Below, piece after piece: positions 1 to 7,337 of a stretch of DNA of 23,016 nucleotides. Under the pieces are notes generated by a model. That model did no database searches and had not been told where the DNA came from. It was given only the letters and a program-made list of their open reading frames with translations. Both the position numbers and the translations under genes were made by a program. Source of the DNA: a virus; the IMG/VR virus record IMGVR_UViG_3300009503_000128, positions 1-23,016 of that record. The stretch is one strand, 5' to 3'. Numbering within the stretch: position 1 is the stretch's first letter; each line of letters begins with the position of its first letter.

Positions 1-24
1 GAGGAACCCGAAGAAGAGGAATAG
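1..24 (+). CDS. 3' end of an upstream gene (partial)
   Basis: Frame 1 reads seven codons ending in an acidic tail (EEPEEEE) and a TAG stop at 22-24, three bases before the portal start. The purine-rich codons (AAGAAGAGGAA, 11-21) probably also serve as the ribosome binding site for the portal gene. In P22-type phages the gene before the portal is the large terminase subunit, so that is the default guess. Seven residues cannot identify the protein, and the call rests on the open frame, the acidic composition and the tight spacing. Confidence 0.5.
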   Translation, partial: EEPEEEE

Positions 25-27
25 CGC

Positions 28-2124
28 ATGAGCGTCTTCCAGCAGGGCGCCGAGGACCTGGTCATCGTCAAGGCGTCGCCAGAGAATTCTGAGCCTGACT
101 CGCGGGCCTCCGATGAAAGCCTCATCCGCACCGCCTTGGACCGTTGGCGTCTCGCAGATGAGGCGGAACGGGAGATCCGGCTCAAGGCGATGGAAGATCT
201 GCGCTTCTTTGCCGGAGACCAGTGGCCCGCCGAGATCCGCGAACAGCGGGCCATCGCCGGGCGCCCTTGCCTGGAATTGAATCGCCTGCCAGAGCTGGTT
301 TCCGTCATCGTCAACCAGCAGCGGCAGGCCAAACCCCAGATCCAAATCAACCCTCGCGGCGGCGGAGCAACCCTTGAAATGGCCCAGATCATGCAGGGCC
401 TGATCCGCCACATCGAGGTCAGCTCCGACGCCGAGAGAGCCTACGACTGGGCCTTCCAGTATGCCGTCATCTCAGGCTTCCCCGGCTACATCAGGATTAT
501 CACCGAATACGTGGACGCCGACACCTTCGACCAGCAAATCCGCATCAAGCGCGTCCTGAACCCGTTCTCAATCTACATGGACCCCGGCGCCCAAGAGATG
601 GACGCCTCCGATGCTAAGTGGTGCCTCGTCGTAGAGGACATCAGTCACGACGAGTTCAAACGGCGATACCCGAACTCCGAATTGGCGGGCCTCCGCTCCA
701 TGTCCAGCCTGGGAGACAGAGAACCAAACTGGTTCACCCGGGAGTCCATCCGCATCGCCGAGTACTGGCACATCGAGACCGTCGAGCGCACCCTTGTCGC
801 CCTCTCCGACGGTTCCGCCGTCTTCGAGGAAGACATCACCCCGGATGCATCCATCGCCGTCGGACCCGATGGACCTATCCGCCGCACCGTTCAGGTTCCC
901 CAGGTCTACTGCGACATCATCAGCGCCGCCGAGGTCTTGGAACGGCACCTCTGGCCCGGACGCTACATTCCAATCGTTCCGGTCATCGGCGAAGAACTCT
1001 ACCTGGATGGCAAACGCATCCTGTCCGGCATGGTCCGCTTCGCCAAGGACGCCCAGCGGCAGTACAACTACTTCCGCTCCGCCTTGGCCGAAGCAATTGC
1101 CTTGGCTCCCAAGGCGCCGTTCGTCGCCGAATGGAGCCAGATCGAAGGCTTTGAGGAAATCTGGAAAGCCGCCAACCGCAACAACGTCGCCGTCCTTCCA
1201 TACCGGGCCGTAACCTCCGGCGGACAGTTGGTCCCCCCACCCCAGCGGCAATTCGGGGAGGCCGCCATTGGGCAAATCGCCTCCGCCATCCAGTTGTCTG
1301 ACCAAGACTTGAAGGCCACCACCCGCATCCGGGAACCGCTCATCGGCCTCAGCGCCGGCGAACAGTCCGGCAGAGCAATCCGCCTGCGTCAAGCCCAAGG
1401 AAGTCTGGCGAACTTCGCCTACATGGACAACTTGGCCCGCTCGATCCAGCACGTGGGCAGGATTATCGTTGACCTGGCTCCGAAAATCTACGACCGCCCA
1501 GGCCGTCTCATCCGCATCATAAGGCCGGATTCAACCAGCGTGGTCATACCGCTTAAGCAGCAGGTCCAAGAGCGCGAAGGCGTCATCAAGTTTTATGACC
1601 TGTCTTCCGGCACCTACGACGTGACAATCAGCGTCGGCCCCGGCTACGAGACCAGACGGCAGGAGTTCGTCGAGAGCGTGATGCAGTTGATTCAAACCGC
1701 TCCGCAGGTCGCCCAGTACATCCTCCACTTGGTCGTTCGCAACATGGATTGGCCCGGCGCAGAACAGATCGCAGACCAACTCGAAAAGTTGCTGCCTCCC
1801 AACCTGAGAAGCCAAAATCCGGATGAGGATGGTTCCGGCGGCGCAGAGTTGCCGCCCGAGTGGAAGGAAAAGTTCGCTCAGCTCATGCAGCAACACCAGG
1901 CTCTCACCGAACAGCTCAATGCGGCCAAGGAAATCATCAGCAACCGCCGCATGGAGATCGAAAGCCGGGAGCGGATCGCGGCGCTGCAAGAGCAAACCAA
2001 GCTCATGATCGCCGAGCTTAAGGCGCAAAGCTCGGAGTCTATCGAACGGCTCCGCCAACAGGTCGCTTCCATCGACCAGAAGCTCAACGCTTTCGAAAAG
2101 TATGGCCTAGCGGCCGGCCAGTAG
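28..2124 (+). CDS. P22-type portal protein
   Basis: This 698-residue protein would form the dodecameric ring at the capsid vertex through which DNA is packaged and ejected. The length is close to that of P22 gp1 (725). Visible P22-portal-family features are the N-terminal stretch on helix, FFAGDQW and the LELNRLPELV segment (about 55-95), then a long wing/stem region ending in the conserved-looking EQSGRAIRLRQ near residue 450. The last 90 or so residues (from about 610) are a heptad-rich, Glu/Gln/Lys-rich helix, matching the C-terminal barrel helix of P22-like portals that extends into the capsid. The ATG at 28 is preceded by a purine-rich stretch inside the upstream gene's end. Scaffold and coat genes follow, as in P22 (1-8-5), which strongly supports the call. 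Podovirus portals without this barrel are shorter. I am confident of the family and less so of the barrel structure. Confidence 0.93.
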   Translation: MSVFQQGAEDLVIVKASPENSEPDSRASDESLIRTALDRWRLADEAEREIRLKAMEDLRFFAGDQWPAEIREQRAIAGRPCLELNRLPELVSVIVNQQRQAKPQIQINPRGGGATLEMAQIMQGLIRHIEVSSDAERAYDWAFQYAVISGFPGYIRIITEYVDADTFDQQIRIKRVLNPFSIYMDPGAQEMDASDAKWCLVVEDISHDEFKRRYPNSELAGLRSMSSLGDREPNWFTRESIRIAEYWHIETVERTLVALSDGSAVFEEDITPDASIAVGPDGPIRRTVQVPQVYCDIISAAEVLERHLWPGRYIPIVPVIGEELYLDGKRILSGMVRFAKDAQRQYNYFRSALAEAIALAPKAPFVAEWSQIEGFEEIWKAANRNNVAVLPYRAVTSGGQLVPPPQRQFGEAAIGQIASAIQLSDQDLKATTRIREPLIGLSAGEQSGRAIRLRQAQGSLANFAYMDNLARSIQHVGRIIVDLAPKIYDRPGRLIRIIRPDSTSVVIPLKQQVQEREGVIKFYDLSSGTYDVTISVGPGYETRRQEFVESVMQLIQTAPQVAQYILHLVVRNMDWPGAEQIADQLEKLLPPNLRSQNPDEDGSGGAELPPEWKEKFAQLMQQHQALTEQLNAAKEIISNRRMEIESRERIAALQEQTKLMIAELKAQSSESIERLRQQVASIDQKLNAFEKYGLAAGQ

Positions 2125-2155
2125 AGTAGACCGCGCAAACCCCAAGGGAGAATAC

Positions 2156-3235
2156 ATGTCGGTAACTGTAAGCAGCACAACGGACAGTCCAGAGCAGATC
2201 CAAGACGCTCTGGCCCACTACGGAGAAAAAACCTCCGAGGTGGAAATCATCCAAACCAAAGCGACGCCCGAGCCGCAACCGGGCGCCGAACCGTCCGCGC
2301 CTGCCGAACCGGAACCTCCAGAGGCGGGCACAACCGCCGGCGAGTCGGACACGCCGGAAGACCACGGCCAGGGCGTTCAGCGCAAGCCCAGAAAGCCCAA
2401 GAAGGGAATCGAACAGAGATTCAGCGAGCTAACCAAGGCGCGGCGCGAAGCAGAGCGCCAAAGAGACGAACTGAAGGCGTACCTTGAGGAACTGCGCAAC
2501 GAACTCCGCGAGCTGAAGCAGGGGGGCAAGCCTGCCGAAGCAACCCAGCCCAGCCAGCCGCCGCCGGAAACCAAGGCGGCGCAACCTGTCGCCGAACAGG
2601 ACAAAGAGCCCCAGCTTGAGGACTTTGACACCTATGAGGAATGGGTCAAAGAGCATCAGGCATGGCTGGTCCGCAAGGAGACGGCGCCGCTCCGCTCCCA
2701 AGTCGAGATTCTCCAGAAGGAACTCGAACGGGAACGGAGCAAACAACAGCAAGCGGAGCTGGAAGAACAGCGACGGGCCGAGATTGAGGCTTGGGAAAAG
2801 CGAATCGCGCAAGCCAAGGCCAAGTACCCCGACTTCGATGAGGCTATTGAAGCCGCAGACAAGTCCGGCGTGACCGTCACCGGCGCGTTCCAGCAGGAAA
2901 TCCACAACTCGGAATACGGACCCGAGATCGCCTATTGGTTGGCCAAGCACCCAGACGAAGCGGCTCGAATCGCGGAACAGACAGCCGTTCCCGAAAACCC
3001 CACGCCGCAACAGATCATGGCCGCCCAGAGAGCGGCGGCCAGAGAAGTGGGGAGAATCGAAGCCCTTCTCGCCTCTGGCTTGACGAGAACCCCCGGTAAA
3101 CCGTCAACCCGGCTGAGCACCGCACCGCCGCCAATCCGCCCCGTAAGCACCAAAACCGCCGGCGGAGTCGTCGATCCCGAATCCATGACTCCAGCCGAAT
3201 ACATGCGGTGGCGAGATCAGCAGCGTGGCGGCTGA
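2156..3235 (+). CDS. Scaffolding protein (coiled coil, between portal and coat)
   Basis: A 359-residue, highly charged, low-complexity protein. It has a Pro/Glu/Ala-rich, probably disordered N-terminus (about 20-75), a basic patch KPRKPKKG near 80, a coiled-coil segment rich in Arg/Glu/Leu (about 88-122), a second Pro/Gln-rich linker, and a second long helix (about 175-225). It ends in a short helix-like tail with the motif TPAEYMRWRDQQR. Position between portal and coat and this composition fit an internal scaffolding protein, which directs coat assembly and leaves before DNA packaging. P22 gp8 is similar in size (303) and strongly helical with a basic C-terminal helix-turn-helix. Sequence alone gives no clear homology, so the function is inferred from order and architecture. 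The ATG at 2156 follows an AAGGGAG ribosome binding site at 2144-2150. No protease motif is visible in it. Confidence 0.82.
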   Translation: MSVTVSSTTDSPEQIQDALAHYGEKTSEVEIIQTKATPEPQPGAEPSAPAEPEPPEAGTTAGESDTPEDHGQGVQRKPRKPKKGIEQRFSELTKARREAERQRDELKAYLEELRNELRELKQGGKPAEATQPSQPPPETKAAQPVAEQDKEPQLEDFDTYEEWVKEHQAWLVRKETAPLRSQVEILQKELERERSKQQQAELEEQRRAEIEAWEKRIAQAKAKYPDFDEAIEAADKSGVTVTGAFQQEIHNSEYGPEIAYWLAKHPDEAARIAEQTAVPENPTPQQIMAAQRAAAREVGRIEALLASGLTRTPGKPSTRLSTAPPPIRPVSTKTAGGVVDPESMTPAEYMRWRDQQRGG

Positions 3236-3246
3236 CGGCCACAACC

Positions 3247-3261
3247 GCCGCTATATGCGGC
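3247..3261 (+). promoter_or_regulatory. Small hairpin abutting the coat ribosome binding site
   Basis: GCCGC (3247-3251) and GCGGC (3257-3261) form a 5-bp GC stem around a TATAT loop. It ends exactly one base before the AGGAGG ribosome binding site of the coat gene (3262-3267). Such a stem could keep the binding site accessible or protect the 5' side of a processed coat message. The stem is short, and chance is possible in GC-rich DNA. Confidence 0.3.
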
Positions 3262-3278
3262 AGGAGGAGTTTTGACAC

Positions 3279-4505
3279 ATGGCGAACACCCTTCTCACCA
3301 TCTCGATGATTACCCGCGAGGCGCTGTATGTCTTGCGGAACCAGTTGTCTTTTGCCCGCCGGGTCCGGCGCGACTATGACGACAGCTTCGGAATCGAGGG
3401 CGCCAAAATCGGCGACACCCTGAATGTCCGCAAGCCCCCCCGTTACCTGGGCCGCACCGGTCCCAACCTCTCCGTCGAGGACGCGACCGAAACCAGCGTG
3501 CCCGTCGTTCTCAACCAGCAGGTCGGAGTGGACATCAGCTTCACTTCCAAGGACCTGGCGTTGAGCATCGACGATTTCAGCGAGCGCTTCATTCAGCCCG
3601 CTGTGGCCGCTATCGCCAACAAGATCGACGCCGACGGACTGCAACTCTACAAGCAGGTGGCCGACTACGTTGGCACTCCCGGCACCGTCCCCAACTCGCT
3701 CATGACCTATCTTCAGGCAGGAGTAAAGTTGGACGACAACGCTGCTCCGATGGACGGCAATCGCTACATCTCCATCAACCCCTTGATGCAGGCCACCATC
3801 GTCGATGCCCTCAAGGGCTTGTTCCAGAGCTCCGAGGAAATCCGCAAGCAGTACCTCAAGGGGCGCATGGGAACCGCTGCGGGCTTCGAGTGGGCGATGG
3901 ACCAAAACTGCCCATCCCACACCGTCGGAAACGTCGCCGGAACGCCGCTGGTCAACGGCGCCAACCAAACCGGGAATACCCTGGTCACGGATGGATGGAC
4001 CGCTGGCTCTACCCTCAAGGCCGGCGACATTATTTCGATCACCGGCGTCAATAAGGTCAATCCGCAGAACCGGCAGGATGTCGGCTCCCAACAGCAGTTT
4101 GTGGTCACCGCAGACGCGACCGCAGACGCCAGCGGAAACATGACCATCAGCATTTACCCGGCAATCACCCCGAGCGGCGCCTTCAAGACCGTCACGGCGT
4201 CCCCGGCGGACAATGCCGCCATCCAAGTCTTCGGCAAGTCCAGCGCAAACCTCAGCGATGTGGCCGGCAAGACCTTCCGTGAAGGCTTGGCTTTCCATCG
4301 GGACGCCTTCACTCTGGCCTGCGCTGACCTGCCCCTGCCGCAAGGCGTTGACATGGCGGCTCGCGTGAGCGACAAGGAACTGGGCCTGTCTATCCGCATG
4401 GTCCGGGCCTACGACATCAGCACCGACAAGTTCCCCTGCCGCTTGGACGTGCTGTACGGCTGGGCCGCGCTCCGGCCCGAACTGGCTTGCCGCATCGGAA
4501 GCTAG
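3279..4505 (+). CDS. Major capsid (coat) protein, P22 gp5 type
   Basis: A 408-residue coat protein that builds the icosahedral shell (HK97 fold), slightly shorter than P22 gp5 (430). Family hallmarks are the N-terminal MANTLLTISMITREAL, the basic RRVRRDYDDSF stretch (28-37), GDTLNVRKPPRY (45-56), the P-domain region VDISFTSKDLALSIDDF (84-100), and the C-terminal block with DLPLPQGVD (350-358) and YDISTDKFPCRLDVLYGW (378-395). A beta-rich segment with many Gly/Thr residues (about 208-320) probably corresponds to the inserted I-domain of P22-like coats. The ATG at 3279 is preceded by AGGAGG at 3262-3267, one of the strongest binding sites here, as expected for the most abundant virion protein. 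A strong hairpin lies just downstream. Identification is firm. Confidence 0.94.
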   Translation: MANTLLTISMITREALYVLRNQLSFARRVRRDYDDSFGIEGAKIGDTLNVRKPPRYLGRTGPNLSVEDATETSVPVVLNQQVGVDISFTSKDLALSIDDFSERFIQPAVAAIANKIDADGLQLYKQVADYVGTPGTVPNSLMTYLQAGVKLDDNAAPMDGNRYISINPLMQATIVDALKGLFQSSEEIRKQYLKGRMGTAAGFEWAMDQNCPSHTVGNVAGTPLVNGANQTGNTLVTDGWTAGSTLKAGDIISITGVNKVNPQNRQDVGSQQQFVVTADATADASGNMTISIYPAITPSGAFKTVTASPADNAAIQVFGKSSANLSDVAGKTFREGLAFHRDAFTLACADLPLPQGVDMAARVSDKELGLSIRMVRAYDISTDKFPCRLDVLYGWAALRPELACRIGS

Positions 4506-4534
4506 CTCCACTCCCTCGCTTGAACCATAACCTT

Positions 4535-4567
4535 TCCGCCGGGCGGGGCGTACCCCCGCTCGGCGGA
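4535..4567 (+). terminator. Strong GC hairpin after the coat gene (no U tract)
   Basis: Bases 4535-4548 and 4554-4567 pair over all 14 positions (13 Watson-Crick and one G-U) around the 5-base loop CGTAC, 29 bases after the coat stop. This is by far the strongest inverted repeat I found between genes. It is not followed by a run of T, so it is not a classical intrinsic terminator. It may act as a partial terminator, an RNase-blocking 3' end for abundant coat mRNA, or a processing site. Its position between the most highly expressed gene and weaker genes fits any of these. Confidence 0.6.
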
Positions 4568-4576
4568 CCCAACACC

Positions 4577-4705
4577 ATGAAAGAACACCTCTGGACCCTC
4601 GGCGGTTACATATTCAAAAGGCGCCCAATTATCGGATTCGTGTGGGTCGTTCCTGTGTTTCCGGTAAGGTACACCAGCCTGGTCGTATTTACCTCAATGA
4701 ATTGA
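4577..4705 (+). CDS. Doubtful 42-residue ORF in the coat-lysis gap
   Basis: In the 209-base gap after the coat gene an ATG at 4577 opens 42 codons ending at a TGA (4703-4705), ten bases before the next gene. The peptide is basic and hydrophobic, with a stretch of Val/Phe/Pro from about residue 19 that could associate with membrane. No ribosome binding site precedes it, since the bases before the ATG are the end of the hairpin region. I recognise no family. It may be a leader peptide, a tiny membrane protein, or noise. The rest of the gap shows the hairpin and no clear sigma-70 promoter. Confidence 0.22.
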   Translation: MKEHLWTLGGYIFKRRPIIGFVWVVPVFPVRYTSLVVFTSMN

Positions 4706-4714
4706 GAGACGAAC

Positions 4715-4966
4715 ATGCAATACCCCAAGTGGAAGTATCACCGAACAAAAGAACCAGTCATCGTCAATGACCCAGAGCAAGAAGCGGCCCTCGGGCCTGG
4801 ATGGTACGAGAGCCCGGCTGACGCCGAACGTGAGGCCGAACGTGAGGCTGAACCTGTGTCTAAGATCGAACCCGTCGCTGGGCCTACGGCCCAGACTCCC
4901 GTTGTCGCCCAGGTGGATTCCGTGGGCGAGCAACAGTCCCGCAGGCGGAGGGCGCGGCTGCAATGA
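4715..4966 (+). CDS. Small conserved phage protein with GPGWYESPAD motif
   Basis: An 83-residue protein beginning with YPKWKYHRTKEPVIV, then EQEAALGPGWYESPADAE (about 24-41), a charged REAEREAE repeat, a Pro/Val-rich linker and an Arg-rich end. The pairing of a YPKWxYH-like start with an (E)AALGxGWYESPAD-like segment recurs, from memory, in small proteins near phage head genes, but I know of no assigned function. It may be a small head or head-surface protein. Only a weak GAGA-type binding site precedes the ATG. Its stop overlaps the lysozyme start in an ATGA, so the two are translationally coupled. Confidence 0.7.
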   Translation: MQYPKWKYHRTKEPVIVNDPEQEAALGPGWYESPADAEREAEREAEPVSKIEPVAGPTAQTPVVAQVDSVGEQQSRRRRARLQ

Positions 4967-5535
4967 ACAAAGCCACCGTCTCGGCATGGCTGAAACAGCA
5001 TGAGGGCGTAGTCCCCTGGATGTATCTCGACACCGCCGGAGTCGTTACGGTCGGCGTCGGCCATGCCCTAGAAACAGAAGAGGATGCGGCATCGCTTCCG
5101 TTCAGGTTTAAAGACACCGGAGAACCGGCGCATGAGAGCGTCATCCGAGCCGATTGGCGGGCGGTCAAGGCCGCCCAGCCCGGCCTCATGGCCGAAAAGT
5201 ACTCTCGCCTTACAAAGACGATCTTGAGCAAGGAGCATATTGACTGGCTCCTGGACTACGACATTGAGAAGCATTGGGTTTCGCTGTTGGCCCGGAGGCC
5301 AGAACTGTCCACCCTGCCAGAGCAGGCGCAGAACGTTCTGGCGGAAATGGCCTTCAATCTTGGCGTCGGGGGCCTTCTCCAGTACCGCAGGATGATCGCC
5401 TGCATGATGAGCGGAGATTGGGAGCAGGCCGCCGAAGAAAGCTCGCGCCTAGGAGTAAGCCCAAAGCGCAACAACCAGACGGCGCAGTTGATCCGGGCGT
5501 TGGGCGTTGGACAAAGCGAAGAGGCAAACGCATGA
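4963..5535 (+). CDS. Endolysin, GH24 (T4-type) lysozyme
   Basis: This 190-residue enzyme would cleave the N-acetylmuramic acid to N-acetylglucosamine bond of peptidoglycan. The catalytic triad is visible as E14, D23 and T29, with the same 9- and 6-residue spacing as E11-D20-T26 of T4 lysozyme, in the context HEG...YLDTAGVVTVGVGH. The C-terminal lobe shows the family signature AEMAFNLGVGGLLQYRRM (about 128-145) followed by a GDW motif and a basic KRNNQTAQLIRAL helix. There is no N-terminal signal or anchor sequence, so it should be cytoplasmic and depend on a holin for access to the wall. The start at 4963 has GGAGGG at 4947-4952 and overlaps the previous stop. The stop overlaps the next gene's start (ATGA at 5532). 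In P22 the lysozyme gene lies outside the head gene cluster, so its place here between coat and gp4-like genes is unusual. Confidence 0.88.
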   Translation: MNKATVSAWLKQHEGVVPWMYLDTAGVVTVGVGHALETEEDAASLPFRFKDTGEPAHESVIRADWRAVKAAQPGLMAEKYSRLTKTILSKEHIDWLLDYDIEKHWVSLLARRPELSTLPEQAQNVLAEMAFNLGVGGLLQYRRMIACMMSGDWEQAAEESSRLGVSPKRNNQTAQLIRALGVGQSEEANA

Positions 5536-6233
5536 TCCAGAGTCCCAGAATGGTTCTGCTTTCCATGCTCTATGCGGCGATGACCGTCGTTTTGCTCCAG
5601 GTCGCCCTCCTGCTGCATGAAGCAACCACAGCAATCAGAACCCTGCCGGACCGGATCATCGCACTAGCCAGTTCCGAGTGCCAGGCCACAAGAGAGGCCG
5701 CGCTTCAGGCCGTTGCCGCAGTTCAGAAAGATGCGGTCAAAGAGATTGATACGACCAGATCTATGCTGATTGGACGCGCCGACCAAAAGATGGATCGAAT
5801 CGTTTCCATATTGGATGAGCGCACCAGAGAGATCCAGAGGGACGTAGCCGCTGCGTCGAGCCGGGCTACAGAAACCGCGACCACCGCTACGTCCCTCCTG
5901 GAAGATGCTCGTCCAGCGGTTCAGGCTTGGGCGAAGATCTCTCCAGAGCTGGCGGCAAACACCCTGGGACTCGTGGCCGCCTCTAAGGTTACCGCCGGAC
6001 AAGCTGCGCAGACCATGCGTGAGATCCAGCGGGCCACGCCGGACATCGTTGCTTCGATTCAAGCCTCCGCAACCGCCTCTCAGCAGGCGGCCATGTCTGC
6101 GGCGCAGACCTCTCAGAACCTTGCCATTATCACCAAGCCCGGTCCACGGTGGCTGCGGTATTTGGGGATCGGCGCCGCTGTCGCCGTCCCCGCATCGCAG
6201 GTCGCAATTCCTGCGGTTTTGGCTGCGAAGTAA
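5532..6233 (+). CDS. Membrane protein with long helical middle (possible holin/spanin-like lysis protein)
   Basis: A 233-residue protein starting at the ATG of the ATGA overlap with the lysozyme gene; in-frame codons further upstream lie inside the lysozyme and are rejected as starts. Residues 8-28 form one hydrophobic membrane segment. Residues 35-195 are Ala/Thr/Gln-rich with heptad character, like a rod or the signalling helices of chemoreceptors. Residues 201-206 (TKPGPR) form a break, and 209-231 is a second hydrophobic segment. The shape is a helical rod with a membrane-compatible segment at each end. Coupling to the endolysin suggests a lysis role such as an inner-membrane spanin or holin accessory. 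Typical holins are smaller and typical i-spanins lack the second segment, so function remains open. I do not recognise a named family. Confidence 0.6.
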   Translation: MIQSPRMVLLSMLYAAMTVVLLQVALLLHEATTAIRTLPDRIIALASSECQATREAALQAVAAVQKDAVKEIDTTRSMLIGRADQKMDRIVSILDERTREIQRDVAAASSRATETATTATSLLEDARPAVQAWAKISPELAANTLGLVAASKVTAGQAAQTMREIQRATPDIVASIQASATASQQAAMSAAQTSQNLAIITKPGPRWLRYLGIGAAVAVPASQVAIPAVLAAK

Positions 6234-6241
6234 TTGAAAAG

Positions 6242-6248
6242 AAAGGAG
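6242..6248 (+). promoter_or_regulatory. Ribosome binding site that sets the 6255 start
   Basis: AAAGGAG lies 6 bases before the ATG at 6255. The same frame is open from a TTG at 6234, but that codon directly follows the previous stop and the binding site would lie inside its coding part, so the ATG is preferred. Confidence 0.7.
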
Positions 6249-6254
6249 AAATAC

Positions 6255-6632
6255 ATGAACAAGATCCTGAATGCTGTAGCCCGAATCGGAAGGGCAATCG
6301 CTTCGATTTTCACCGGAGCACCCGACGCGCTGGTGGCCGCCGTGGAGACTGCTTTGATCACGGCGAAGCCCTACTTCCCGTATGCGCTGGAGCTTTCCGA
6401 ACTTGCCGCCAAGGTGTTTACGCCGGGCGTCACTCTCGACGACGCTATCGTTGCCTTCGCCAAGCAAGTCAACCTAGAGCTGGACGAGGCCGGGATCATT
6501 GTGGCCGGACGAAGGCAGGGCGACATCATCCGGGATCTCGTTCGTTATGTCCTCCAGAAAGCATTCCCGGATGCGTCCACCCGGTGGCTGAACAGGGCCA
6601 TCGAACTTGCCTACGCCAAGGTGAAGCCGTAG
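6255..6632 (+). CDS. Small helical protein of unknown function
   Basis: A 125-residue protein predicted to be almost wholly alpha-helical. It has an amphipathic basic N-terminal helix (MNKILNAVARIGRAIASIF), a hydrophobic segment with ALVAAVETALI (26-36), and a C-terminal half with alternating acidic and basic residues. The N-terminal helix could bind membrane, but no segment is a convincing long transmembrane helix. It lies between the membrane protein and the first gp4-like gene, so it may belong either to the lysis insert or to the virion. I do not recognise the family and assign no function. The AAAGGAG site at 6242-6248 and ATG at 6255 set the start. Confidence 0.65.
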   Translation: MNKILNAVARIGRAIASIFTGAPDALVAAVETALITAKPYFPYALELSELAAKVFTPGVTLDDAIVAFAKQVNLELDEAGIIVAGRRQGDIIRDLVRYVLQKAFPDASTRWLNRAIELAYAKVKP

Positions 6633-6644
6633 CGGGGGGAGAAA

Positions 6645-7328
6645 ATGCCTACTGGCCTGGACATCATCAAGGCGTCCATGAGGCTGATCGGGGTTCTCGC
6701 GCAAGGCGAAACCCCATCACAGTCCGAAGCCGATGACGCTCTAAGCCGGCTCAATCTCATGTTGGCCGGATGGTCGGCTGAGCGCATTGCCGTCTATTCG
6801 AGAGAGGTTTTGACCGTCTCCCTCTCTGGGGCTCAAAGCTACACCATTGGACCGGGAGCGGCCATAAACACTCCCATCCGGCCTCCGTGCATCGAAGCGG
6901 CCAGCATTTCTAGCACCGCTGGTTCACAGGTTCAGATTGAGATCGTTGATGAAAAAGGGTGGATGGACATCCCAGATCGGTCCGCTACTGCAACCTTTGC
7001 CCTGAAGCTCTTCTACGACAGGAAATATCCTACTGGAACCATCTACTTGTGGCCGAGACCCGCCCCCCTCGGCAGTCTACAGCTTATCGTCTGGACTCCG
7101 CTTCCTTCTTTGACTCTAAACGATACTGTTGACCTGCCTCCGGGCTATCAGCAGGCAATCGAATTCAATCTGGCGGTAGCCTTGGCGCCGGAATATGGCA
7201 GGCCGGTTCCCGCGGAACTGGCGGCGCTTGCCGGAAACGCCAAATCGAACCTGGCTCAGTTGAATATCAGCATGGTGTCCGCCGGGAATGTTCCATCTCA
7301 GCCCCAAGCCCCTGCGGGCAATGGGTAA
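6645..7328 (+). CDS. gp4-like head completion / tail accessory protein, copy 1
   Basis: A 227-residue protein of the P22 gp4-like group, which forms a ring under the portal that closes the filled head and receives the tail. Recognised by DIIKASMRLIGV (6-17), an acidic-helical EADDALSRLNLMLAGWSAER segment (28-47), SYTIGP (65-70), a YPTGTIYLWPRPAP strand near 126-139 and the LPPGYQQAIEFNLAVALAPEYG block near 163-184. P22 gp4 is 166 residues, so this version is longer. The next two genes are clear paralogues with the same motif order. The ATG at 6645 follows GGGGGAG (6635-6641 region). The position after the coat/lysis block and before gp10 agrees with P22 order (5-4-10). Which of the three copies does the classical gp4 job cannot be told. 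Confidence 0.82.
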   Translation: MPTGLDIIKASMRLIGVLAQGETPSQSEADDALSRLNLMLAGWSAERIAVYSREVLTVSLSGAQSYTIGPGAAINTPIRPPCIEAASISSTAGSQVQIEIVDEKGWMDIPDRSATATFALKLFYDRKYPTGTIYLWPRPAPLGSLQLIVWTPLPSLTLNDTVDLPPGYQQAIEFNLAVALAPEYGRPVPAELAALAGNAKSNLAQLNISMVSAGNVPSQPQAPAGNG

Positions 7329-7337
7329 GGAGGACCA

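Noticed and set aside
568-1452. 294-codon open frame on the - strand opposite the portal gene
   Set aside because: A shadow of the portal frame with Gly/Asp/Val-rich composition; no domain seen.
2429-3010. 193-codon open frame on the - strand opposite the scaffold gene
   Set aside because: Leu/Phe/Arg-rich reverse reading of the charged coiled-coil codons; no domain and no neighbour on that strand.
3435-3441. Run of seven C in the coat gene as a frameshift site
   Set aside because: The coat frame continues normally through Pro-Pro codons to a full-length protein, and no alternative-frame product of note follows.
3015-4511. 498-codon open frame on the - strand opposite the coat gene
   Set aside because: It lies opposite a certain coat gene, has low-complexity Gly/Val/Asp-rich sequence expected from reversed GC-biased codons, and has no ribosome binding site or recognisable domain.
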